NCBI GenBank assembly: GCA_000827325.1
Contig: KN832871.1
Span: forward strand, 186,001-250,000
From: Oidiodendron maius Zn
Taxonomy: Eukaryota; Ascomycota; Leotiomycetes; Myxotrichaceae
Length of the DNA: 64,000 bases
Reading direction: 5' to 3'
The notes under the pieces are model-generated. The model was given only the letters and a program-made list of their open reading frames with translations. It was not told the origin of the DNA and ran no database searches. Shown piece by piece: positions 23,530 to 36,288 of the stretch. Every line of letters begins with the position of its first letter. Position 1 is the first letter of the stretch. Position numbers and translations under genes: made by a program.

Positions 23530-25626
23530 TCAGCGGTGACCGAATAACTGAAACTGATCTTCATCGTCTCCTTCGTCGCAGTCATCTGCAGCAGATGCAG
23601 AGTCGTCTTCAGAATCAGTCTCTTCAACATCTTCAATATTTTCAGCTGTAGTAGTACTTCGAGGTCCATCTCGTCCCCAAAAATCAAGATCATCATCCTC
23701 ATACTCTGAGTCATCTGTGTCGCCACCGAAGATGGCTGCAAAACTATCAAGGAATCCTCTGCGATGCATTGGAGACACCGACCTAGCAATCCGCTGCCTT
23801 ACAGAGTATGGGGGAAGCCTATCAACCTCCAAGCTTCCATCAGCAGGATACATATAAGATGAATGACGCCTGTGACGAGTTGGTCCAGGAGCAAGAAGGT
23901 TTGAAGATGATCGATCTCTCACTCCTTGTTCCACAACTGTGCAATCACCTGCTTCTCTGCTTTCAACTTCTGGGACAGATACAGCCGGATCACTCAGAAT
24001 TGACAATTGAACTGTGTTGTATGAATCGCAGATAGCGCATTTTAGCCCAAGCCAGTGATATTTGACAGCGCTTTTCGCATAGCAGTCATTACAAGACACC
24101 ATAGCCTTTGTATCTTGAAACTGCGGAGGCATTGGCTGATTGTCGATTGCCCTATCCATATTCCGAAACTGTGTTTCCATATTGATGGTACTTTTGTTAC
24201 ATATTGGGCATTTATATGAGCTCTTCATATGATCGTAATAGCACGTCTGATGAATGCTGTGGCCACAAAGCATGAAGACAACTGGTCGAGGAGACGTGAA
24301 CATATATTCCCCGCAAATTGGACAATCACAGTCTGAGACCCTTTCTATGCACTTATGGGAATGCTCCACAGACATGGGCATACATACACCACACGTCTAG
24401 ATCGAGTCGTCAGCTGCGAATAGCATAGTGAAGGAGAGGCGACAAACCTTGCAATGAAAGAAGTCCTTCCCAAGTCCACGGCCCTTTCTACATATGCCAC
24501 AGTCATTGCAGTGATATATGCTCTTGTTGGAGTCATTGTCCCATAACTTGCAGACACCACAGTAGTACCATGCAGTTCTTTCTCCACATTCGGTGCAGAA
24601 CTCTCCAGCTCGTTGTGCAGTGCCACAAATCATACACAGCATATTTTTTGTAGCATGCCGAATTAAGACATGGTCCTCTACCTCGTCATGGCACAGCCTA
24701 CAGGTATACCAGTGATCGCATGTTGAACATTGTAACTTCACATTTCTTCGATAGTGACGACATCCAAGAACATGGGGCACTTCCTTGTCCCGCGTAACAT
24801 CCTCTTCATCCACTTCCACGGGATCCAATGGGGCGTAGGTGCGCCTAAGATCATCTGGAGAAAGGTGAAAAGTGTAATGTTCATCCGGAGAAGGATCATC
24901 GACAGCACCATTCATGTGCCAAAGGAAAGAGCTCAAAGACCCAGGGCTAGTAGGCCGTTCCTGGCTAATCATACTCTCTGGAGATGGGCTTCGAGGCTGG
25001 CCTTTGGCATTGATAGCTTCCTGAGACCGATAATATTCTTGGGCCAGAAGCCGATGCATCGATCTCGCCTTCTGCTCCATCGGAATCCCCATAGCTTGGA
25101 TATGGAGTATTTGCTGCCGCAAGGCGCTCATTCCATCATCGGCCGGTAATGAACTATTTCTGTGCCGGCGAGTAGGCAGAGATTGGGAGGAGGATTGCGC
25201 AGAAGGACTTGACGGACTCTGCACAGGAATTATTCCGTTCAGAGCATCTCGCAACCCAAATGGCGGATCATCGGACACTTCAGATTCAGTACGCTGGGAT
25301 TCGGAGCTCAATCGTTGTTGTGCCATATGTGATTGTTCAAGCACTGCTTGAGTCCTAGATGGTCTGCATGAAAGCCTTCCATCCTCGATAAACGGCGACG
25401 ATGGAGGCCATGACCCAGCCCCAAGAATCTCTTCTGCTCCCGTTTCCAGTCGACCCCCAGATTCCATTTGCTCATTTATATCGAGGATAGCAGCTTCATC
25501 CTTGCTATTAACATCCGCTTGTTGGTTCGTCTGCTCGTCGAGTTCTCCAGTTGTGTTGGGACGGGAGAAGCGGCGGGCTTGTCGTAGAACTGGATTTAAA
25601 ACAAAATCGGGAATGAGGTGGTTCAT
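23530..25626 (-). CDS. CHY zinc-finger / RING E3 ubiquitin ligase (RCHY1/Pirh2-like)
   Basis: Probable ubiquitin ligase of the RCHY1 group. Exons 25626-24448 and 24396-23530 give 681 residues. After a disordered N-terminal 270 residues come a CHY finger (LGCRHYRRNVKLQCSTCDHW, CRLCHDEVEDHVLIRHATK, MLCMICGTAQRAGEFC), a CTCHY finger (YYCGVCKLWDNDSNKSIYHC, NDCGICRKGRGLGKDFFHCK, TCGVCM), a RING (CDCPICGEYMFTSPRPVVFM, LCGHSIHQTCYYDHMKSSYK, CPICNKS) and a zinc ribbon (CNDCYAKSAVKYHWLGLKC AIC). The tail is acidic. The intron junction lies inside CTCHY (HCK|TCGVC) and rejoins its cysteine spacing. Long Ser/Pro-rich N-termini are usual for fungal members; substrates are unknown. Divergent from the LYR gene (240 bases between starts). 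Confidence 0.9.
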
Positions 25627-25866
25627 TTGGTTAGCAGTACTTCATTGTTAGGCTAAGGTTAGCAGTTTACTATCGAGGATTAGGGAGCAATCTGTAAGGT
25701 GTTGCCACCGCAGAGATAAAGTTGAGGTCGTGCTTATGACGCCCAAAGCGGGCCTATCAGCACGTGAGGTTCCTGCCATTTCTTCACAGGCTCTCCTGTC
25801 TCTCCAAACAACATTCAATCTACAACTGTAAGACTTAGCATAGACATAAGTTCTACGAAGCCAATC

Positions 25867-26311
25867 ATGGTGGGCCTGGGTCCATCCAGCCACGATATTT
25901 TGATCTCGTATCGACACCTCTATCGTGCCCTCCTTCATGCTGTACAATTCTCCATGCCAGCAAGATTTACTGCCAGAGACCAATTAAGAGATGCCTTCCG
26001 GAAAGGAGATCCAACAGCTTTTAACCAGGAGAAGATAAACCGGACGATACAGTTCCTCAATTTAGCAGCAAGTGAGACAGGACTCGAGCACCGGATTGTG
26101 AAGAATTTACTTCGGACAAACAATGAGCGGCGACAAGCATATATTCTGTAATACATTCCGCAGTTAACAGCATTTTCCAACCAGCTGACGCTTTACTAGA
26201 CAGAAAAAATATAGGAAGTCACTTCAAGCGGAGTTACGGAAGACTTCCATGATCCATTACGATATGACAGTAGCCATGCTCAATGACACACTGGGTCTTT
26301 GTTTGCGGTGA
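25867..26311 (+). CDS. LYR-motif mitochondrial protein (DUF1763-like)
   Basis: Exons 25867-26147 and 26200-26311 give 130 residues. The N-terminal helix carries SYRHLYRALLHAVQFS, a complex-1 LYR signature (L-Y-R), followed by a conserved-looking FTARDQLRDAFRKGDPTAFN and a C-terminal YRKSLQAELRKTSMIHYDMT. LYR proteins are small matrix helices that bind acyl carrier protein and help iron-sulfur or respiratory-complex assembly. Which complex this one serves cannot be told from sequence. The second exon is on a different frame and is supported by reading-frame continuity and a CTGAC branch-like site before ACTAG. Confidence 0.8.
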
Positions 26312-27508
26312 ACATCTATAAATGGAGCAATTTCGATAATAGCAGCGAGTCCAGAACAGATCCAGCTAGGGTTGTTCCCTTTATTCGACGGCAGGCACCC
26401 CTAAAGCCACGTTTCTAGGGGACAGATTCTCTCTACTACGGCCAAGCACGCCTTACCTAGCCTCAGTGTAGAGCGCAACGGATTCTCCCAGCTGAAGTTT
26501 CAAGCAGGCTGAGATTGTTGAATTGTTATAGTGCACAAGGCAGTCTACGAAGATTGTGATTGCAGCAGGGCGTTTCAGGAATGAATAGGACGTGTTTAAT
26601 AGACGCAAACAGGCCTGAACCGTTTTGAACTTGGGATCATGGCTTTCTCAAAAAGCTCCTTAGAATGTCAGTCATCTAGCCGGTAGTGATTGTATGCAGG
26701 TGCCCAAATAATCACAAGAGGTCAGCGAGAGTTGTGTATATCTTGCTCGCTTTGGTTCACTCTTGACGTCGCAGAGAACCGAGAATATTACCGCATGATT
26801 TGCATGTAAACCTTGCGAGTATTATTCTCATATGTATGAATTAAAAAAAAAGTCTGCACACCTTACCTGTAGCTGCATACTCGACTTGCCTACCCTTTAT
26901 TTATGGGAAACTCTATTAGACCTTCATTCCTGGAACCAGGACTCTTGGAGAGAAGTTGGTAGAACACCCAAGCCCAATAGAACCGGTCATAGAAGAGGCA
27001 ATGAAAGGCCAGGCACCACGCAAAAGTAGTCCTTCCTCTGTCCTAAGAGCCATGTTTTATACCACAGCCGGAAGCTGACGGCCCTTGCGATGATTAAGGT
27101 GGCGAACTCTTACCTTGCAGGGTGTCCAGCCAGGGTTTAGCGACCAGCAGCTCCTCCCTTCAGCAAAGTGACATAATGAGAGAGATATCCTACCAGGCCC
27201 AGGCAAGGTGCCTCTAAGACCCACGACCCCGCATGCTTCAGTCTCTCCATCGCCAACCTCCCTCTTCTCTCCCTCTCGCAGCCCATTCGACTTGCGTCGC
27301 GGCTTGCGGCTTGCAACTCTGCGGCTGGCATCCTGCGGCTTGCACTTCGCGGCTTGCACTCCGCGGCTTGATCGCTGCATCATTATCTTTTCTTCCTTTC
27401 ACCTTGGGCAGAGACAAATGGACTATCCTTGGACCTCCAACCAACCGCGCGCGCTGAGGGCACTTGGTTTCCAAAGCCATTGTCCGCCGTGATTTCGAAC
27501 CGCTCACC
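26312..27508. other. Intergenic region upstream of the mitochondrial carrier
   Basis: About 1.2 kb. The first 700 bases hold nothing I recognise. From about 27200 the plus strand is pyrimidine-rich, like a leader, and holds the tandem repeat listed separately. Small open frames here are shadows of low-complexity sequence. Confidence 0.45.
27291..27372 (+). repeat. Degenerate tandem repeat, core GCGGCTTG
   Basis: Six close copies of GCGGCTTG (one with GG for TT) spaced 7 to 17 bases apart, the last three forming a regular array of about 15 bases per unit. It lies about 140-220 bases upstream of the carrier start codon, so it is likely in its promoter or 5' leader. Confidence 0.65.
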
Positions 27509-28702
27509 ATGCCTCCCAAAACCGGTGAGCAGCATGGAATCCGCCAGGCCCAGCTCTCCGAAGGCGCGCCTCTTGGTCGAAGGGCATATGCAACGACTTT
27601 CCTCAAGCGATACCGGACTGAAGTTGCGGCATCTGCGAGCAGTGTCCTCTCTACCTTCGCGACCGTGGGTACGCACCAGTGCCTGATCTTAGCGGCTACT
27701 TACTATTGGCAGTTCCCACTGGACTCGGTGAAGACGCGCATGCAGACATACAAGTTCAAGAGCTTTTCTTCGTGTGTCCGCCATACTTACCAAACCGAAA
27801 GGCTGCGAGGCTTCTTTCGAGGTGTTACGGCTCCGCTGGCAAGCGTTACCCTGGTTCGAACGATCTCCTTCTCCGTCTACCAGCAGTCCAAATACCTCTA
27901 CGCCTCTTGGATCGAGCTCAACACTGGGACCAACCCCCTCGTCCACGTTAACACTCCTGGAACATATCCCACGTTGGCCACAGCTGCTTGCTTTGGCGCT
28001 GCAGGAGCAACTGCTGGGTCGTTCATCACGCTGGTAGCATGTCAGAGATGCCTTGCAATGATAAGAATTCCCGATTGCTTACTATATTTTTAGGCCCATT
28101 CGAATTAACCAAACTCAGCGCGCAAGTTTCTGTCCTCATGGCTGATCGAAATAACTCGAGCGTCTCGGAACCAAATCTTACACGAGCTCCGGCGTCCAGT
28201 TACGCAACCCAAGGCACACTTCAGACCGCGAAGAACATTGTCAAGAACCAGGGTGTTATGGGGTTGTATTCAGGCTTTAGACTTCATCTCCGTAGGTACA
28301 TGCAGCCAGATCGCACTTCAATACTTAACACACTATATAGTACGTGATATGCTGGGCACTGGCATTTACTTTATGACATATGAAAGCATCAAACAAACCT
28401 TGACATCGTACAGAGGGGATAAGTCACCAACGAATCCATTTTCTGTCCTTTTCGCTGGTGGACTATGCGGTGTTGCGAGCTGGGCCCTAATTTACCCCAT
28501 CGATTCTGCGAAGAGCATATATCAACGGAACTGCCTAACATCTTACCAGGGCGGGGTTGTCAAGAAGGCACCAAAGATTGAGTTCTTCAACAAGCGGTTG
28601 TACAGAGGTCTTGGCGTTTCCATGGGTCGTTCATGCCTTGTCAACTCCATATTCTTCTCCTCTTTCGAATTCGTTAAAAAGAAAATTAATGCTTTGGAAT
28701 GA
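27509..28702 (+). CDS. Mitochondrial carrier family (SLC25) protein
   Basis: Inner-membrane solute carrier; the substrate cannot be assigned. Exons 27509-27664, 27713-28040, 28094-28291 and 28341-28702 give 347 residues. Each of the three repeats shows a carrier motif: FPLDSVKTRMQ, CPFELTKLSAQ and YPIDSAKSIYQ. The matrix signatures GLYSGFRLHLLRDMLGTGIY and RLYRGLGVSMGRS are present too. All three junctions fall at motif positions and restore them, such as C|PFELTKL. The motifs are atypical: the second has E for D/K and the third lacks the usual arginine-rich end. The N-terminal 40 residues are a hydrophilic extension. Confidence 0.88.
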
Positions 28703-29236
28703 GGAACAAAGCCACGATTGTTGCAAACCTGGGCGGGCAAGTCAAATTTCGTAAGTGGCGTCGCCTCTTGCTATGTGCAGGATAGTATGTATCCAGAACA
28801 TCGATGCTATACCAAGCATTCACAATGGAATTGCATTGCATGTACGGACTCTACTTTTGCTATTTTGCGTGTAGCGTAGTGTGAAGTCCCGTTGGCAATA
28901 TCTAATAATCTTCGTTAGAAAATACACATGTCTCAATAGTCAATCCCAACCTAGAATTGAGCTTCTGCAGCAAGAAACTTGCAGTGCTGCCATTTGTGGA
29001 ATATGATCACGGGTTTCGGTGGCTTATGTAACATCGAGGCTTACTGCCGAGCACGCCCGACCAACAAGACAGCTGGTGTAACCCACATCACCACCGACTA
29101 TTTCATCTTCAAACTCCATCGTGCCCATGGACCTGACTGGCTGACGTTAAGAGTTTGATATTTCTGTTCTCACTTCTTTCACAATGACTAATAGAACAGA
29201 TACCTGATGATGGTAAGTTGAGTGATTGTTTTCAAA
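28703..29236. other. Intergenic carrier-DUF2293
   Basis: Tandem plus-strand neighbours. A GT-rich site (ATGATGGTAAGT near 29212) just upstream of the next start could be a 5'-UTR splice donor. Nothing else is recognised. Confidence 0.35.
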
Positions 29237-32200
29237 ATGGGCAAAAAGAAAAAGGCCGCTGCAGTGGCGGCCAAGGCTGCAGCAGTAGCAAGAGCTGCTC
29301 GTCGAACTGCCCGAGAAGAGCGCAAAATTGCGAGAAGTGCGAAGAAAGAGCACAAGAAGCGTGACCGAAAAGCTTACACGGCGGATATGTGGGCTGTACC
29401 AGCCCCGTCTCATCTCGTGGCAAGATTAGAGATTCCCAAGCACAAGTCAAAATACCACTCTTATTTCGAGTTTGCAGAAAACACGGAAAAGAAGAAGAGG
29501 CTTGAGTTTAAGGTGAGCAGTTGTCTTCATATCGTATATCTCAAACTAATCATCCGTGACAGGTTACAGACGATTCGAATCCACCGCCAGGTTTCAGATT
29601 CGTACCTATTGGTCACCCAGCCTTGACAAATGCTTGTAAAGAGCTATCTAGGGAGAGAGATGCAATGATATTCATAGTTTCTGTAAGCTAGCTCGCTTTG
29701 TTTTGGTGGGGAAATCATAGCATTGACCGCCACCTTTTTTAGGGCTCAAAGGAAGAAAACTCGAAGATATCCGAACACATATATCGAACTGGTTACCACT
29801 TTCGAGAGAGTATCGTCGATGAAGCTCTAAAGTTAGTCGGCGAGACAACGATTTCGGTCGCAGCAGATGGGTCTAGAAATCCAGAGCCCATTCCAGAGAC
29901 TCAGGAGGAGATAAACAAGCAGGCAGATGGCGCGATCCGTGACTTATTTCCCAGAATACCTAACACGGATAGACAGATGATCATCGAGCATGCCTTCCAA
30001 AAGGTGAATAACTACACTGCTAATTTATCCATTTCCTTCCAGCTAATTTGCATAGGGTGCAATGTTCCACGGTGAACCAACTGTCGGCCTACAACCGGAT
30101 ATACCTTTGTCTCGCCGAGTCCAACTTGCCGTTCTTGCCCACATTAGACACACCCATACTCGATACGATCAACTTCTCAAAGAGACGTCATGGATGAATG
30201 CACGGAAAGCTGTCGAGCCGGTGTGCCTAGATTTCATAGTTAAATGGAGAGGAGACGAAGAAACGGGGCGCGATCAAATGGATGAAATACTCCGCGAAGT
30301 AGTAATCATTACTGATTCAGAGGAGTCAGATGATAGTTCCGAGGAGGATGAGAGTACAGATGAGGACGGTGAACTCACCTCATCCAGCTCTGCGAGCATG
30401 TCTCAACCAGCTTCTCGCAACCAAAACCGATTGACTCTACATCAGAATCAAGTATCGGAACCCGAGGAAGCTACTCGACGCAAACAAGACACAGAGAGAG
30501 GTATAACGCCTGCGGGCAACCTAGCCCTGCAAGCACAATTTAAAGCCAACAGTAAAGTGCAAAGAGACAAAAGGACGCAGCGTGGTTTCAAACGCTACCA
30601 AGCAGCTTGGGATGATGCTATTCATAGACTACATGCTCCTGAAACCGCTCCTGAGGGAGCAGCTTCCCAAGACATAGCAGTCAGAAGACGTCAAGATGGA
30701 ATCATTCCACCTGTACGAAGTCATACTGACAATCAACACGCCGTACAAATGGCTTTGGGACCGCGAGTCGCCACTTCCTCAATCATGGAGCAGGCACCAC
30801 GCTCTGATATAGTCAATGGCAGAAGACAGGTTAGTTTATTTCACGCCATATATCATGTGGCCTTTTACTGGCCTTGCTCAACCAGTAGCAGCTCTAATGG
30901 AAACAGGAACCTCGCTACTTACAACAAAGAACAACCCCTAGAATATTTCCGACCAGGAATGAGGTAACACCTAGACCCCAACTTGAACGTTCGACATATT
31001 ACCAAGAGGTGCCGCCACTACTTGATGCTTCTTCACAGCAGGCAAGAGATTTTAGATTGTCGCCAATGGTGAGACGGCCTCGAAGCCGTGATCTTCAAGA
31101 TATGCTAGTCCCCTCTATTGAAACAGGCTCAAGCGATGCTCTGATGGAACCATCACACGCAAATATGCGGCGTGATACTTATGGAGATTATGATCAGGCG
31201 TCGTATCCAAGACGCGTGATTGAGCGCCGAAGGCAGTCTCCAGGATCGCACCATGTTCTTAAGATAAGTGATGATAGTCCACAGCCCAAGCGTCGTCGTG
31301 TGGTTCACGACGACCCAGGCCAATTTAGACCTTTGACATCTCATGATCAAATGGTATATAGCGCAGCCCCTCGTGCTGAATCTTCTCATTTGATCCCTGC
31401 GTCATCCATTCAACCTAGAGAAAATTTTGTTCAGAACCCGAGGAATCCAGATCTGTTAAATCAAGGTTTGTTAAGGGATACACAACAATCGTTGATCGGT
31501 CCTTCTGGAGAACGAATCCCGATATACGATGCATCAGTGGAACCTGGATATGCTGCAGCAATGCCATCCAGAAGACCTGAATTTGGGATTGGCCCAAGGA
31601 ATCATCGGGAAGTACCCGGCAGGCAAATCAGCCCCCCTAGCCCTCTTCCAGATAGAATCAAAGAGAACATTTTTGTTCGTCTACCAGTCACTGAGGATGC
31701 AAGGGTGGCTGACCGAGAGCAAGTCGTTCGACAGAAAGAGCCCGACTTTAGCCCTAGGAATCAGAGTCAGAGACCCCTGTCACCTTGTTTTCCGGTTTCT
31801 AGTAGAGTTCCTCGTTCTTATAACATGAGCCGTACGCCTGTATATGGCGACGAGGTTTTCATGCACAGTTCCTCTCAATCTCGACTTGACCTCTCCTTGT
31901 CAAGGTCAATGGATGACATCAACGTCGTGACTGAAAGACCGCGTCAATATTTTACACGCCAGGAAAATATCCCATCGCGGTTGAAGGATTTGCCAGCTAG
32001 GTCATTTGCGACGATTCCCAATGCTCAAGTTAGGTCTCCAGTGCAATACATGGATAGACCTGTGTAAGTGCGAGTATTCGCGTTGAATCAGGCTAGAGTT
32101 TGCTAACGCAAAGACTATTATTTGTAGGTATCGCCAGGAGCAACCTCGCGGGCCACTTTACGAGCCAAATCGAGCACACCTCTATGAAAGAGGATATACC

Positions 32201-32311
32201 GCAGATCAGCCAATGGTGGTTATAAGAGAGCGGCCACCTCCTCAGTCGGGAGATACTAGACCTACTTTTGTCAGGCCAGTACCAAGACGGGAAGTCATTA
32301 CTCTCGATTGA
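29237..32311 (+). CDS. DUF2293-domain protein
   Basis: Fungal protein of unknown function. Six exons: 29237-29512, 29563-29682, 29743-30003, 30056-30829, 30907-32063 and 32128-32311; 923 residues. It begins with a Lys/Ala/Arg-rich helix (MGKKKKAAAVAAKAAAVARA), probably nuclear-targeting. The DUF2293 region includes AIRDLFPRIPNTDRQMIIEH AF, then LSRRVQLAVLAHIRHTHTRY DQLL and ARKAVEPVCLDFIVKWRGD. It is followed by an acidic Ser/Glu/Asp run and a long disordered, Arg/Ser/Pro-rich half with several basic clusters (PKRRRV). The domain resembles others with a nuclear chromatin-linked setting, but no activity is known. Confidence 0.85.
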
Positions 32312-32909
32312 CGAGGTAGAGTCAATACAGCCTATTCTAGAGAATGGGACTGCAACGTGGGACTAATGGCTATTATATGCATGCAAGTACAATTTGGGAG
32401 CACTCTGAGGTGAAACTATTCCAGTTACGGGCTTTTTTTTTTTTGAAGGAAGTATTATCGTCCATTAGTATGGCGTCATCGGCAATTTGCAAGAAGGCAC
32501 CATAGCAGGCGTTGGGACTTGTTGATTGTTTATTGGAGTTCTCTGGTGGATTTTGCATTATAATCGAGGCCATCACTGGAGTTTGAAGCAAGCGTTGACT
32601 AGACTTTGTCCGTAACGGTCAATGTCCTCTTTAGAGGTTAACAGATGATATGAGGGTGGGTATTGCGTTGTATAGTAGGGGGAACATGCCGCAATGTACA
32701 ATTCAAACCATTAACTGTATATTACTTCGCTTTTATATCCTAAGCTTAGAGGTATTCGTATATTTGTTATCAATACTCGGTATACGACAGGAAACCTATG
32801 CGAGACATATTCAACTTTTGAGCTTTGTATTTTCAACATTACTTGACTCGGGTATTGTCTTATGCATGCACTAGTGGTTATGAACGCCTTGCAATGCCCA
32901 TCTCTAGAC
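32312..32909. other. Convergent intergenic region DUF2293-VPS20
   Basis: About 600 bases, A/T-rich, with a run of thirteen T at about 32430. Both neighbours end here. No gene is recognised. Confidence 0.4.
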
Positions 32910-33624
32910 TTATGCCAACATACGCACTCCCTGCTCCTCCCTTTCTTCCTTTGCAGCTTCTACTCCCATCTTCGTCGGCAACTCAGCTGCGGGCACGTCC
33001 GGAAGTGGAACACTTGAAAGTTCGGCTTCCATGGCCTCGAGTTCGTCCTCAACCTCATCCTCGTCCTGGTTTGATATCCTGCCACCAAGCATCTCACTCA
33101 CCTCCTATTAAAGATTAGCGCGTATAATTTTAAATCGCGCAAAGAACGAGTAACAGACCTTCTGGTAAGCGATTGCATCAGCAGTCTCTCCCATTAACTT
33201 CTCAACGTGTTCTAAACCTCCCATTTCCTTATGTATCTCCTGCAGTACTTTGGTCCCTTGCTGCAGCCCGAAGACGATATCCTTCTGAACGAGAGCGAAT
33301 TCCACGCTACTAGCCAATTTCTCTAGCTGCTCGAGTTGAGAATCAGTCCGAGAGAGTAAAGATTCCTGGTATTTCTTTCTCCGCAATGCTAGCAAGGCGC
33401 CTTGCTTATTACCCTTTGCCAGCATCTCTTTCGCAATTGCCTTCTCCCGGTCCGTCAGAACTGTAATGCGCTTTTGGTACTGGTGCAGCTTATCACGCTG
33501 GTTCTTCATGTCCAAGATAGCTCTGCGACTCTCGTCAGTCTCCATGCACATTCATAGTCGTAAAAACACCATATACGAACTTGTCCTGCGCCGAGATCTT
33601 GTGAGAACTCGGCGTGTTCCCCAT
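32910..33624 (-). CDS. VPS20: ESCRT-III subunit Vps20 (CHMP6)
   Basis: Nucleates ESCRT-III (Snf7) polymers on endosomal membranes, downstream of ESCRT-II. Exons 33624-33581, 33522-33159 and 33104-32910 give 200 residues. The start is MGNTPSSHKISAQDK, with Gly-2 as the expected N-myristoylation site; this short exon restores the family N-terminus that a longer intron-reading frame would hide. The core is Snf7-like: AILDMKNQRDKLHQYQKRIT, EMLAKGNKQGALLALRRKKYQ and VQKDIVFGLQQGTKVLQEIH. The third exon codes the acidic autoinhibitory end and a MIM-like tail (DEVEDELEAMEAEL). It is divergent from RIX7, 238 bases between start codons. Confidence 0.94.
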
Positions 33625-33862
33625 GGTTATCGCAGGCGTGCTTCAGCAAATCTTGGAGGCCAATATCATGTTGCCACAAGGTAGTTTGAAGTCGTTCGAG
33701 GTTGTCCCACTCGAGGTGCGGAACATAGAATCAAGATGCGTCATGCCTGATAAGGCGGCTTTTACCGACGCTTGTAGATAGTCGAAATTTTTGTGAACCC
33801 GCAACAAATGTTGCCGGACATCATACCAACGTCCATTCTTTTGCGCGTTCTTATGTTGAGAC

Positions 33863-36288
33863 ATGATAAAATCTAGGGGCTCGAGGCCGAGCTTGGTTCA
33901 GGGTCTGGATCGAGAGGTGACCACAATCTAAACCTCCAAGCCATTAACTACTCTTGCTGAATTCTTACCACCAGATATATGCGATAGTGCGCAAACTCGC
34001 GGACGAGCAAGCTCAACTTGAAAACGGAGGAAAGCGATTGACAATTACTATTATATACGACTATATTAAGCGTTCCAACTCCAGCTTAAAGCGCAGAAGC
34101 AAAAAGCTGCTCGAAGACTCCATCGATCGTGTCCTTAGAGTTGTGAAAGAAGAACAAGATGATAGCGAATCTGTAGACGGAGATTTCGCAGGCATAGATG
34201 ATGCAGAGCCGCAGGCCAAGGTAGGGCTGCGAGTATTGTAGGAAAAGCCACAATTTCTGACCCATACAGGAGCATAATATCATGAACAAGAGCATCACAC
34301 GAATGTGGGCTAAACCAACGGCATCTGAAGCTATGACTTTCGTAGAAGATTCTACAGTCGCTACTGGGAATGACACACCTTCTTTTCCAATTCAAGCCCT
34401 CTCCAACGGAGACGTCGCATCCCCAACAAGGACAGAACGTCAAGAAAATGGGGAACCTAGGCCAAAACGTCGCAAAGGAGATCGAGAGGCCAGAAAGGAA
34501 ATCGATCGATCACCACCTACGGATATTTCACTGGAAAATCTTGGAGGAGTTGACACTGTTATTGAGGAACTAAATGAGCTGGTAGCAATGCCTATGCTGT
34601 ATCCAGACCTATATATACAGACTGGAATTCAACCTCCTCGTGGCGTCTTGCTTCATGGACCGCCTGGCTGTGGGAAGACAATGATAGCAAACGCATTCGC
34701 AGCAGAAGTAGGAGTATCATACATTCCATTGTCTGCTCCCTCGCTGGTTGCTGGCATGTCTGGAGAATCCGAAAAGAAGATAAGAGACATCTTCGATGAA
34801 GCTAAGCGCATGGCACCATGCCTCGTCTTCATTGACGAGATTGATGTGATAATGGGAAAACGTGAAAGTGCTCAGAGGGAAATGGAAAAGCGCATTGTAG
34901 CTCAGATGCTCACATGCATGGATGATATGGCGCTTGAGAAGACTGGAGGGAAGCCAGTCATCATCATTGCTGCAACAAATCGCCCTGACAGTCTCGACCC
35001 AGCTCTTCGGCGTGCTGGAAGATTTAACAAAGAAATCAATCTTGGCGTCCCGAACGAGCAGGCCAGAGAAAAGATTTTGAGGGCTCTTACTCAAAGACTC
35101 AATCTGCCAGAATCCTTCGACTATCGTAGCCTAGCAAAACTCACCCCTGGCTTTGTTGGCGCCGACCTTAACGACGTGGTTTCTGTTGCGGGTACGGAAG
35201 CAATGAAACGGATGATGGCAGTTCTCAAACAACGAAGCACCACCGCTATGGATATTGATTCTGTCTCCTCGTCAACGGGAGTTGCTCCCCCGCTCTTAAC
35301 ACTCCGATCTCTTATTTCTCACGCTGGCGAATCTGTATCAGTACCCGAAGATGATTTGGCAATTACTTACGCCGATTTCTTAACTGCAGTCCCGAAGGTT
35401 CAACCATCAGCCAAACGTGAAGGGTTTGCAACAATTCCAGATACGACTTGGGCACATATCGGAGCACTTCATGAGGTCCGCGACCAGCTTGAGATGGCTA
35501 TCGTCGAACCTATTAAGCGACCTGAGTCTTTTGCTCGTGTCGGTATCACTGCACCTGCGGGAGTTCTGTTGTGGGGGCCACCAGGGTGCGGTAAGACTCT
35601 TCTGGCAAAGGCTGTGGCGAACGAATCTAAAGCAAACTTCATCTCGATTAAAGGACCAGAACTACTGAACAAATACGTCGGCGAGTCTGAGCGCGCTGTT
35701 CGCCAAGTCTTCGAACGTGCCCGATCTTCTATACCCTGCATTCTCTTCTTTGATGAACTTGACGCTCTGGTGCCAAAGAGGGAAGATTCGTTATCAGAAG
35801 CGAGCAGCAAGGTTGTCAACACGCTCCTCACAGAACTTGATGGTTTGAGCAATAGGGCCGGGATATATGTGGTTGCCGCAACGAACAGGCCAGACATGAT
35901 TGACCCCGCCATGCTGCGACCCGGTAGACTTGGCACGTCCGTATATGTAGACCTTCCTACTGCCAACGAACGGGTCGAGATCCTCAAAGCCATCATCAAG
36001 AGAGCATTACCCGATGCGACCAAGGCCCAAATGGACAATCTTGAAGAAGTGGCTAAGGACCCAAGGGCGGAAGGATATAGCGGGGCAGATCTTGGTAACT
36101 TACATATGGCGGCAGCGGTGGCGACACTGAAGAGAGAGGCGCAAGAGGAGAAGGAGGTAGCTGCCGGAACGAGGCTCCAGGTGCTACACGGGGTGCAGAA
36201 GATTGACTGGGAGGTTGCGCTGGGTAAGGTCAAGGCCAGTGTGAAAGATATAGAAAAGTATCGACGGCTGAAGAACAGGGGGATGTGA
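33863..36288 (+). CDS. RIX7: Ribosome-biogenesis AAA+ ATPase Rix7 (NVL)
   Basis: Nucleolar double-AAA ATPase that strips assembly factor Nsa1 from pre-60S particles. Exons 33863-33916, 33975-34220 and 34270-36288 give 772 residues. The first exon encodes 18 residues and joins to the N-terminal domain (GLDREIYAIVRKLADEQ, TIIYDYIKRSNSSLKRRSKK). A basic stretch (PRPKRRKGDREARK) probably targets the nucleolus. D1 has GPPGCGKT at about residue 231 and LVFIDEID; D2 has GPPGCGKT at about 535 and ILFFDELD. Arginine-finger motifs NRPDSLDPALRRAGRF and NRPDMIDPAMLRPGRL are present. The first ATG overlaps the start of an opposed 73-codon frame at a CATG. Confidence 0.96.

Noticed and set aside
27480-27510. 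TTTCGAACC on the plus strand, a reverse B-box-like string
   Set aside because: T-arm pairing fails; it is directly before the carrier start codon.
29570-29590. GATTCGAATCC, another B-box-like string
   Set aside because: It lies in the second coding exon of the DUF2293 gene, and no tRNA fold surrounds it.
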